Source of the DNA: Histoplasma ohiense
Lineage: Eukaryota > Ascomycota > Eurotiomycetes > Onygenales > Ajellomycetaceae
DNA length: 64,000 nt
Direction: 5' to 3'
Assembly (NCBI GenBank): GCA_017607445.1
Contig: JAEVHH010000003.1
Coordinates: forward strand, 310,001-374,000
This document shows, piece after piece, positions 12,210 to 21,995 of the stretch; the stretch's first letter is position 1, and each line of letters starts with the position of its first letter. The notes below the pieces were generated by a model. The model saw only the letters and a list, made by a program, of their open reading frames with translations. It was not told the origin of the DNA and made no database searches. The position numbers were made by a program, and so were the translations under genes.

Positions 12210-14269
12210 TCAGTCTGCTGGTTTTTGCATTTGCATCATCACCTCCTTACGGGTCATTATATACTCAAATCGCTCATTAAACAGTTCATCCCCGTGCTTC
12301 TGAATCAAAGCCTCAATGCCCCTCGAATCCGACGCTTCAAGACACTCGTCATCTTCCTTCGTCCAAACGCCCCTAATATTGTCAGGTATTCCCTTCCCAG
12401 TTGCCATTGCTTCGAGAACCGTATCAGCTAGGTCGGGATCCATAGTGGTGCATGCCAGCGCTTCGAGGACTTGCTGCTCGGTGGAAGCCTTGGGACCAGC
12501 GGTTTTGGAGGCGATCCATTTATCCAGACGTTCGATGGAGGGCTGATCGTTTGGCGAGGATGAGGGATTGTCGCCAGCATGCGCATTTGTTTCGGCAATT
12601 GGGGTTGGTCGCGGGGTTGGAGAGCCGTTGAACTCGTGTCGGCGATCTAGGATCTGGGGAGGCGTTTGATAATGACTTTCCAAAGTGTCTTGTCGGAATT
12701 GAGGGGCGGTTTCAAAACGGTCATCTGATGCTGAGTTGGTGGTGGTGGCAGATACGGCGCGGCTTGTGGAGGTGGAATTTTCGTTATTACTGGGATTTGG
12801 GAAGCGTGATTTTGAATGTGTGCTCGGTTCCCGAATAGAGGAGCCGGGAGAGTTTGTTGGTGAAGCCGTAAAAGCCATTGCTCTATCAGGTTGCTGTCTT
12901 GCAACTGACGGACATGTCGTTGCTCGAGCGGTGGGCTCGACAGTTTTTCGTTTCCGGATTTCAGATTCTCCCTCAGTGGCGGGAAGATGTGCTGCGCTCC
13001 GTCGTCGTTTTCTAATATCTATGCGCTGTTTGTCCAGAGGAACCAAGTTTTGTTCGCTCCCACTCTCTGAAAAGGACGTAAGGCTGTAGTTTTCACTATG
13101 TTGTTTCTTGGGAGATTTCGCAGGAATTGAAGAAGAGGCAGCAATATCATGGTGAGCTACTGGTAGAGCCTGATGAGAAGCGGTATTTCTAGATTTTCTT
13201 GACCTGTATTCTGGCAGAATAACGTTCTGGAAAAAAGATTTCCATTCCGCAACAGATTTGCCGGTCTGTCATAAGTTTGGGTTAGAAAAGTGGAAACAAT
13301 GCACGATTCAGGTTTTTTGCAGACACCATACATTTTCGGCATACGCCGACCAGGCCTCATCTTCCTTGCCGTCATCAATATTAAGAATATCTTTTATATG
13401 ATGGAGCAAGTCTTCTTTCTCTTCCTCTGTAAAATGTTTATATCTGTTGCTGCCGGAGCCAGGGGTTCGGGTGTTAGATGCGTCCGCCTGCAGCCGTTCG
13501 TCACTCCTGGGTTCTTCGTCAGTCTCGCAGACAGTTGGCTCCGGGGCGACAGGTCGTGGGCGATCTTTGACTTCCTTTAGGTAACGATGACGCCATGATT
13601 GAAATGTATGATGCGGATACTGAATTTATTCATCCTTAACAACTGTAGTATGGACTTATATAAGGGGTCGGGGTGAAAAGTACCTTTTCAGAAAGTTGCT
13701 GGTAAATTTTATTTCCTCCTATGGGGCCCCCCTTTTCTTCAAAAGGCTTCACCCAGTCATATAGGATTTGATCATCTCTCGCAGTAAAGGCGGATCGGTG
13801 ACTTTTTTGGCGGATGGTAGTCGACCCAACAGGACGGAAATACCCAACTTGTGGACCAGCGCGGTGGTCTTCTAGGCTCTCCCGTTTCCCGCTCCGGATG
13901 GACTTTTCAATATACTGGAAAGAAGTTCTACCGACATGTTATCTAGGTGAACAAAAGCCATATCTTTAGAATGATAGGGTCTACGAACGAGCCAGGAGGG
14001 TTGTCCCCTCTCATATGGTCCACAAGAAGTACATCAGCATCTTTCTCTAATAATACTACTTTCCCACCGTTGGCCTAGGGAGATGTTAATATGACAATAA
14101 GTAATAGAGAAATAAAGTCATTTCTGGACAGGCTCACCTGAATCTGCTGTATTATCCATGACCTTGATGGGACGGTTCTTGAAAGCCAAAACTTTGTGTC
14201 CTTGAACAAAACGCCACCAACATCGTGTGTACTAGAGACACCCGAATAGACCACAGTGGGGCTTGTCAT
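12210..14269 (-). CDS. RAP1: Rap1 telomere protein (BRCT-Myb-RCT)
   Basis: A shelterin-type Rap1 homologue, acting at telomeric chromatin. Five exons on the minus strand: 14269-14138, 14074-13985, 13914-13684, 13619-13332, 13265-12210; 598 residues. An N-terminal BRCT domain (about 1-95) includes LFKDTKFWLSRTVPSR and NGGKVVLLEKDADVLLVDH. A Rap1 Myb domain (about 120-185) includes FTARDDQILYDWV and YPHHTFQSWRHRYLK. A second Myb-like stretch follows (HFTEEEKEDLLHHI, SVAEWKSFF). After a long Ser/Pro/Thr-rich linker comes the C-terminal RCT domain (about 500-598; EQQVLEALACTTMDPDLAD, IRGVWTKEDDECL). Start: the first ATG in the BRCT exon. The join 13985/13914 leaves the BRCT end slightly short, so a missed mini-exon or alternative donor there is possible. 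It shares 309 bases of promoter with SWF1. Confidence 0.92.
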
Positions 14270-14578
14270 ATTCGACAAGTGCCTTTTGTAAACAGCCGTC
14301 TATGTCCAAGGCACCGAGCATTGTTCTAAAGTTTGCTGTGTTGCTGCCATCCTTTTCCATTTTCAGAGAGACGCGATTGATGACGCGCGAGTCACGTGGC
14401 GATAAGCCGAGGCTATCAACAACAATCCAGCTCGAGTTAAAAGGACGAAAAGCAGATTTTCCAGCCTCGAGATGGGCCTTTGAAGGTCAGGGCCTAACGA
14501 CTGGACAATTTTCACCCGCTTTCCCTTTTGCTAATTTGATTTGTTTCTGCGAGACGCAGAGCAAACACCCCGAACAAG
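14270..14578. promoter_or_regulatory. shared upstream region of RAP1 and SWF1
   Basis: This 309-base spacer lies between divergent start codons. It contains gacgcgcgagtcacgtgg around 14378-14396, which holds a CACGTG E-box-like core. Which gene it serves cannot be told from sequence. Confidence 0.5.
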
Positions 14579-15952
14579 ATGGGAGCACTGGGAACTGTTG
14601 CTGCTGTGGTGTTTGCTTTGTCGTTTGTGACATTCGTTGCTTTGTTTGGGAGACTACCAGCCCTGAGGTAAATATCCGACTTCATTTTATGAGTACCTCT
14701 TTATTACGACTCTGAATTCTACTAAGCTGTGTTTATTTTTAGAAAAACTCCTATTGGTTTGCTGCATCGTATCATCTGGATCCATGCCCCCAAGTTTCTG
14801 CGCCTGGTCGATGGTGTCTTTTTTGGCTCCCGGGTTTCACGATGGGGAAGCCGTTCTGGACATTATTTAATGTATGAAAACCATCCTGTGATATTGGTAT
14901 GTAACTATCAAAAACAATAAATTTCATTCTCAAACTTACTCATGGGGCTGTAGATATTCTTCCTTGTGCTGCTGGTCGGCTCGGAAGCTGTATTTGTTCC
15001 CGCCATCTGGTCAAGGATCGGGGTATTCCACAAACTATGCATCCCAGTCATTACTACATTGCCATATTGGCTTTTATATAGTTCTGTTTTTACAACTTCC
15101 ATTATCACGCGGGAGAACATCGAAGACCACATGCGATCATATCCCTATGATCGAATCTTGTTCCATCCGGGCTATGTCTGCCGAACCTGCCATACTTTGA
15201 AGCCTGCTCGAAGTAAGCATTGCAGCATTTGCAATGTATGTGTCTCTAGGCACGATCACCATTGTGTATGGTTGATGAATTGTGTTGGTGAAAACAATTA
15301 CCGCTACTTTTTAGCACTCCTGCTGTCGATGTTTGTGCTACTGTCCTATGGAACATATTTGGGATACTCGATACTCGACCGTTATTTACAGGACACCTTA
15401 GTCCTAAGTTTTCCTACTGCAATGCGCTCTAAGCACTGGGCGGAGGGAATTGAATGGGGAATGTATTTTGAATTATGGGGATATGCAATTGCCGATGATA
15501 TTGTCGTTGGAGGAGTTTTTTTGCTGGCAATGCTGACTGTACTGCTGCCGCTTGCGATGTTTCTTTACCATGTGTACCTGATCTGGAGCGGTATGACCAC
15601 CAACGAAAGCGCAAAGTGGGGTGATTGGCGAGATGATATTGCGGATGGACTTGTATTCAAGGCAAGGAAAAGCGAAATATACCCCCAAAAACACCCGGAT
15701 GCCCACATCGTCGAACCTTACGTTCCGTGGCCGATTCAGGTTGACCAAACCCTGATATTCACGGATGATGGAAATCCCCCAAGGGTCGGGTTTTCTCTAG
15801 CTAGGGAATGCAGCTCGATAACGCAGCCCGGGGACCTGGACGCGATCGCCGATATAAGATGGATGAGATTACAGAGCCTAAAGGATGTGGTGAATATTTA
15901 CGATCGCGGGTTTTGGGCGAATTTGAGAGACGCCCTGCACCTCCGTCGATGA
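14579..15952 (+). CDS. SWF1: palmitoyltransferase Swf1 (DHHC family)
   Basis: A DHHC S-acyltransferase that would attach palmitate to cysteines next to transmembrane helices, for example of SNAREs, at the endoplasmic reticulum. Three exons: 14579-14667, 14743-14896, 14954-15952; 413 residues. An N-terminal membrane helix (about residues 2-24) is followed by further helices at about 82-98 and 110-130. The cysteine-rich domain runs from C157 ([33 protein letters not shown]), with catalytic DHHC at 182-185. Two more helices lie at about 205-225 and 265-290. The tail carries [11 protein letters not shown], a TTxE-like motif usual after the last helix. Length and order fit Swf1 rather than Pfa-type enzymes. 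Exon 2 to 3 joins in phase 0. Confidence 0.93.
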
Positions 15953-16253
15953 TTTGATACGGTGAATGATCATGTAATTTAGACAGAAATAACCAGTTAG
16001 GGAAATATCACCGGATAGTACTTGATAACTGTTGCAGAGCACTCATACTCTTCTTTGATGCCGGGAAACGGAAGAACCTAGTTCCTCAGATGCCAAGACT
16101 GTGAAGCTGCTGGGGGAATTCGGCTCTCATCAAGTAACTTACCCGAAAACTTTTGTTCTTCCTTTTTTTTTTTTTCCTTTTTTTTGGAAGGTTGGTTGCA
16201 GCTGGGATATTTACTCTTCTTTTTGAGGATATAGATCCTCCCGCAGATCTGAA

Positions 16254-16576
16254 ATGTCAACAGCCCAAAGCTTTGGGGCTTCGGAGCGCTCTGCAAACCA
16301 TGCTGGGCCAAAGTGCACTCCGGCTGAGCTGCTGTTGAGGGTGGTTCTCGCCGGGACTTTGACTCACTATGAGACTCGGGGTATGATTGATGATAAACGG
16401 TTAGAGCATATGTTGCTTTCTGGGAAGCAGATTCTTTATAAGAGCCACCAGGAAAGCGAAGTAAGGTATGAAGAAGCCATTTTTCCGCATGCCCCTCATT
16501 CAATCCCACTTGAAGATTGGACAATCACTGTGAACGCGGGAATTTTCTGTATTTTTATTTTTTATTTCTTGTAATT

Positions 16577-16608
<32 letters not shown>

Positions 16609-19255
16609 GAAAAAAAGAAAATGCACCGTATGAGTGTTGCTAACTTAAAATAGGCAGAATCTGGGCTTTTCACCGGCGATATGGCAAGGCCTCACCGACG
16701 TCTTGAGCAAAGCCATCCCCGTTCTCGAAACACAATCGTTGGCGGCTCCCGGAAACTGCGAAGAATCGTCCTCCAACCTCATAGCGTATAACTACTTCTC
16801 TCTGGTAAAGGATATTGAACGGTTGAACGATCTTTGTACAATTGCGCGAAATCTACTTGCGACGACAAAGAAGGCACAAAACCTGGCTGCTGAGAAGGGT
16901 TTTGATCAAAGAATCTTGTTACTAATTGACACATGCGTCAGAGTTACTGCCAGAGGCTACGATGGCGAAAGCAACGCTAGAAATGAAGAAAGATGGCAAA
17001 AAGTTGTTAATCTCTACAAACGGCTACTAATCACTTGCCTCCAGTTCCTCCATAATTTTATCATGCATAACGAACATCGGAAACTTGTGTTGTGGCTTGA
17101 TCTCTTTGGTTATCATCAAAATGGCGAGTCAAGTATAATAACACCTATGGAGCCGTTGGATGCTGGCGGCTCCCCTCCACAAGGTGTAGCACCAGTTGTA
17201 AGAGCGGGGGTACGACTTGTTAGTCCACCCTTGCGCACTATCTACGACCGAAACGCGGAGGATATGTTGCTAGAAACGATTTCAACTTTCCCCAGAGAAC
17301 CGGCATCGTCGAAAGAGGAAGCGGCTATGATGTTACTGGCCAACGTAAAGGATCACATGGAGAAGCTTCTGGGCCGGAATCTTAAAGAAATCCAACAGAT
17401 GGGTAAGGATCCAGACCGAGTGACAGAAATCCGTGCTGCGCTTACTGCAATTTTGTCAGCCAAAATGGAAGGCTGGGCAGATTTGAAGGACCGATTCCGT
17501 GAAGATGGAACCGCCCTCGTCGAAGAGGAGCCGACCAGGAAAAAGGCGATTCTCAGCATCGATCGGAGTGCTACGACGGGTTATCCACGGACGTGTTGGA
17601 CAGATTTGCCAGATTTAGAGGAATACGGCGCCATAGCCGCGGTCGACGCACCAGTTACTGCTCAAGACACCGCAATGTCGCGATCCCCCCAGTCAGCTGC
17701 AGAGACCTTACAGGAAGCCAAAGACGAGTTGATGGCCAGACTTCAAGAGCCCTCGCCTATCATGGCCAACGGGGAGCTACATTACGAGTCGATGGATGGT
17801 AATGGTATTCCACCAGATGATGACTCGCGTAGCCTAGAGGCGGCGGCAGATGGCAGCGTTGACGAGGAAGAAGATGACGAGGATGATGACGACGATTATA
17901 CAGGTCGACCTGGGGACCAGCAGCGTGGCTTACTCACAGATATTCCTCTCGTCCTAGGCCCTGCGGAAATCGAGGCTCTGCCGATGATTATCCAAGCAGG
18001 TATTGTTGACAGTTTCGGTCTTAAGGGTGGAGAACGATCGGGAAATAAAAATATGCAGGCGGTCCGCTGCCATATTCTTCTTGCCCAGGAGACTGGTAGA
18101 AACCTTCTCCGCGAGCTATTGATTTTCATTGCCGCCTGGGATCTTCCAGATGAAGAATTTTACTTTAAGATGATGGTTCAAATCATGGAAGCTGTGCTTA
18201 AGAATGGTTTGATGTCTCATGCTTATTCGGATTTCGGGCAAGCAAAGGACATCATCTCGCCCGCCCAGGCTGTAATAATTAAAATCCTCACGCACATTTT
18301 CCGCGCCAAGTATTCACCTCCTAATATCACCTCGGCGACTGAGACACCCACTGGCAGAAGCTCTGTCCCGGTCACAAAGGTTGATGTGCTTACGGTTCGC
18401 TACATCTTTACCGTTTTCCGGGGCAACATTATCCCTGAAACTTGTGCTCTGATTTATCTCCAAGGTCAAATCCGCGCGGGCCATGCACGTCCTGAGGACT
18501 TTCCACTAAACCTTTGGGACATGGAACGCGTTTATGAAGGAGTTTACCAGTTTCTGGAATTCTTCGCCGTCCTCACAGAAAACACCGGCTGGAAAAACCT
18601 GCTCGTGCAGTGGGAGATTGTGTACGATTTGACTACCCTTCTCAAAGAGTTGGAGGGAAGTATACCCAAAGGATCACTGGGCTCCATCAATTCCGCCGCC
18701 ACTGCGGCTTCACGTGCGGCTACCCAATCACCAAAAGATGCAACAGCGGCACAAGGTGCAAGCAACGTTCCTGTTGCGGTAGAACGACCGTACGATCCGA
18801 ACGATCAAGAACCGGCTGATGCGGCAACTGTCAGCCCGGGATCCAGAGCCCACTCTCCTCCCGTAGGCAATGACGACCCATCCGACTTTGAGTGGCGCAA
18901 CTTAAAGAAGCTGGTAGTTCTCGTCCTCTCCTCGCTCGTATGGCAATGCCCGGAAGTCCAAAACCAGATCCGCAAGTACGGCGGTTTAGAGACTATTCTG
19001 GCGTGCACGAATTTCGACGCGCATAACCCTTACATCAAAGAACATGCGGTGCTATGTCTGAAGTTTTTGCTCGAGGGTAATCGCGAAAATCAAAAGGTGA
19101 TTGAGGAACTGGAAGCAAGAGAGGTTGTTAGTGATGAAGGTGGGGTTCTGGAACAAAAAGGATATGAAGCGGTGATCAACGAAGGGAAGCTGGCGATTCG
19201 GACGAAAAAGGATGCGCAGACAGCTGAGGAAACTGAAGGCTCGTCGAATAGATAG
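16254..19255 (+). CDS. CTR86: Ataxin-10 domain protein (Ctr86-like)
   Basis: Two exons, 16254-16465 and 16654-19255, give 937 residues. The donor at 16466 (gtatga) was preferred over gtaagg at 16461 because only it keeps frame, producing SEVRQNLGFSPAIWQGL across the join. Most of the protein is helical armadillo-like sequence. An acidic segment (about 410-430, EEEDDEDDDDD) and a low-complexity Ala/Pro/Ser linker (about 735-800) interrupt it. The Ataxin-10 domain sits at about 815-905 (NLKKLVVLVLSSLVWQCP, YGGLETILACTNFDAHNPY, EHAVLCLKFLLEGN). In yeast the homologue is Ctr86; a precise biochemical role is not established. The single intron carries an (AAAAG)n tract just upstream of its acceptor. 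A MITE-like element begins 127 bases after the stop. Confidence 0.9.
16577..16621 (+). repeat. poly(A)/(AAAAG)n simple repeat inside the Ctr86 intron
   Basis: Twelve or so A residues are followed by five or more GAAAA units and a further A run. It lies 32 bases before the 3' splice site, between the presumed branch region and the acceptor. Confidence 0.9.
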
Positions 19256-19381
19256 ATGATATGTGAGCGATACCTTTGACAAAGGAGTTTGTCGGAACGA
19301 TTTGAATATGCTTCTGATTATGATGGAATGAACATTTTGACCGAACAATAAGGTCCATGTTGGATTATTTTGGGGCTGTTG

Positions 19382-20043
19382 TACGGCAGCCTATAGTGAC
19401 AAATGTGTCAACTTTAATTACTTAATTCCACTTACAGACACTCACTGATTGAAATTTATACTAGAAAGCAATGCACCTTGAATTCTCTAAGCACATTTTA
19501 AAACAGTGAATTTACATCATTGTAGATGTCATTGTGAGATATCATCGCTAGATATCATTACTAGATATCATCACTAGATATTATCACTAGATATTATCAT
19601 TAGATACAATTGATAGATATCATCGTCAATACTTGTATATATTGTGGTTTCCACACTATGTTGTGGCTGGTGGTTGCAGTGTATAGATGATATCTATCAA
19701 TTGTACGGAGTATCTAATGACGATATCTAGTGATGATATCTAGTGATGATATCTAGTGATGATATCTAGTGATGTGGTTCCCCACTATGCTGCGGCTGGC
19801 GGTCGCAGTGTATCAGTGGTGGGTTCAGTGGCCACGCCCATGGGTATATATATCACTATGAGCACAACCATTTAGCAAATGGTTATGTTGACTTTTCACT
19901 ATGGATAATAGTGACTATAGTACTATCTTATATCACAGTGATGATATATATTGAAGATGATATCTAGCAATGCATTGCTTCCTTACATTGTAACACTAGT
20001 ATAAAAAACCCATTTGACACATTTGTCCCCATAGGCTGCCGTA
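19382..20043. mobile_element. MITE-like element with 30-base terminal inverted repeats
   Basis: The left end (19382-19411, beginning tacggcagcctat) and the reverse complement of the right end (20014-20043) match at 28 of 30 positions. Immediately outside both ends is the same 5-mer, tgttg, which looks like a target-site duplication; the TA at each terminus would alternatively fit a Tc1/mariner-type TA target. Inner arms also pair partly: tatactag and gaagcaatgca recur in inverted orientation. The 662-base interior has no open frame of note and is dominated by GATATC-based repeats arranged as an inverted pair around a central spacer. This is the build expected of a non-autonomous DNA transposon. 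No transposase for it is in the window. Confidence 0.8.
19643..19813 (+). repeat. direct repeat pair within the MITE-like element
   Basis: A unit of about 42 bases at 19643-19684 recurs at 19773-19813. Both read tgtggtt...cactatg then ctgg, gcagtgtat. The second copy has CpG where the first has TpG at three sites (tgcgg/tgtgg, ggcgg/ggtgg, gtcgc/gttgc). The segment between them is made of GATATCTAGTGAT units. Confidence 0.8.
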
Positions 20044-20472
20044 TGTTGGTTTATGGCGCATTTGATGAGGTGTTTTGGGATCGGCGGAGCATTTTAATTC
20101 TTGTCTACTTCATCAGCGGGTAATTAGATATCTGGAGAAATTAGTCCAATCTTGATTCGCGCAAGAGCATATGATTTCCCATACACATACAAGTGGGTAG
20201 CATTAACAAATGATATAGAATAAAAACTCATTTATCACTAGGCACTATGCCGACATAGTGACAAAAAAAAAAGAGCACACATGAGAGACATCCGACCCAG
20301 ATTTTAACTCCACGCATGGATTTAATTCCAAATAAACATTCAAAAATCCAAATCCGAACCCAAGGAATCCATGGCAATAGTAGACATTCTCCTCTTTTCC
20401 ATTCCTTAGACATCAAAATATCGGGAAATCATCCACCATCCCTTCTCACCCTCGCATCCCAATCCCACGCAT

Positions 20473-21468
20473 TCATCCATACATACCATCCCATTCCTCG
20501 TCTTCATCTTCACCATCTCCATTCCCACTCCTTTTTTTCTTCAACCGTTCGATTCTCTCGCGCTCGCGCTCACGCTCCTTCTTGCCAAAATCGGTCCGGT
20601 CAAGGGGACATGTCCCGCGTAATCGGAGCCAGGGGCGTACGCATTCGAGATCGAAGAGGTGCGAGGTGTGGCAGGGGAGACGGACGACGAGCGGATAGGG
20701 ATCGTCGAGGAATGGGTTGCTGCAGATGGGGCAGGCCTGTGAGGGTTTCAAGCTGGATGTTGAGATTCGCTCCAGGGCTGGTATGGAATGAGCGGGGTTA
20801 GCGAAGATGAGATGGTAATAGGTGGGGGAATGAAAAGGAGGAAACGGAGCCAGAATCGTGTGATTATACCACAACGCTGGAGATGTGGTGTAGGAGAACG
20901 TGATAACGAGTAGTTGATAACGGGTAAACGTAAAACATACCGTCACAAAACGACTCTCCAACCCCCTCCACCTCCCTTGGCGGCATCTCTGCCTCCCGTA
21001 ACAAAAGCCCAATCATACTCGACAGCAGCCCCACCCCGCCTGTTGCATCTTCATTTTCCGCGACGTCTCCCAAACCCTCGTCGCGCCCATCATGCACCGG
21101 GAACCCGTTGTCGCCCGTTTGATGGCGCATGACATTCAAGGCCTCCGCAAGCGATCTGTACGCGGCGCTGATGTCGCCTGGCACGGGCACGGCATATGGT
21201 CGCGTGCGGATCTCGCTGGGGTTCGGGGTGATTTCTTGTAGGGTTGCAAAGAACGAGGAGAGGTCAGGGCGGCGGGGCTGGGGGTGGGGGTGGGGGTTGG
21301 ATGGATCATTGGTGGTGTTGTTGTTGTTGGCGGGGGTAGTAGAATGTTCGACTGCGGGATAGGTAAGCTCTTTGGTCTCATAGTTTTGAAGCGAAATGGA
21401 TTGTTCACTGCATGTAGAAGTTTGCCCGTAGTGGCGTGGAGAAATTTGGTCGTACCTTCGTATGACAT
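20473..21468 (-). CDS. small RING-finger protein, probable E3 ubiquitin ligase
   Basis: Three exons on the minus strand: 21468-21456 (13 bases), 21351-20941, 20777-20473; 242 residues. A short Asn/Pro-rich N-terminus leads to a predicted helical region (about 35-130). The RING-H2 domain is at 157-202: C157-x2-C160, C177, H178 or H181, C187, then CPLD at 198-201. The last ligand position is Asp rather than Cys, as also occurs in the RBX1 RING. The tail is an alternating Arg/Glu tract followed by acidic residues ending EWDGMYG. The family normally transfers ubiquitin from an E2; the substrate is unknown. The first intron (21455-21352) was inferred because the open frame switches there and the join reads MSYEVEHSTTP. 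Confidence 0.8.
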
Positions 21469-21624
21469 GGCTTGGAGGGGTAATTACTTGTATGGTTGTT
21501 TCACACAGCGGATTCCGGTTGATGATAGAGGAGAGAAGTTAGTTTGAGATACAAGATAATATTGGCAAGTATAGGTAGATTGCGTGGGAAGTACTCCGTA
21601 GTTCTGTTTGCTCTGCGCTGCCGT

Positions 21625-21664
21625 TGTGGTGGTGGTGGTGGTGGTGGTGGTGGTGGTGGTGGTG
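21625..21664 (+). repeat. (GGT)n trinucleotide microsatellite
   Basis: About thirteen uninterrupted GGT units lie between the RING gene start and the flavoprotein 3' end. No gene model needs it to be translated. Confidence 0.95.
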
Positions 21665-21995
21665 CAGACAAGCAGTTATTCATGTTCCTGAGCTCGAGGC
21701 AGAAGACTGGTTCACGTCATCCTTCCTGCCTCGATGCGATGAACCCCTGAACAACTTTGATAACTTAGGTTGATATTTATTAACTATATCAACTAATAGC
21801 AATAATGATAATAATAATATCATACATGGTCTCCACAAAAAATATGGATTGTTTTACTCTAAAAGATATAGAAACAAACATATACATTCTTCGTTTTTGT
21901 GCAAAATCGTGACAACGGATCAAGGCCAGGCAGTGACACGGGGCCGCAATAGATGAATAAAATATCAAACGAACCAAATTTGGCTTAAAGAAGCC

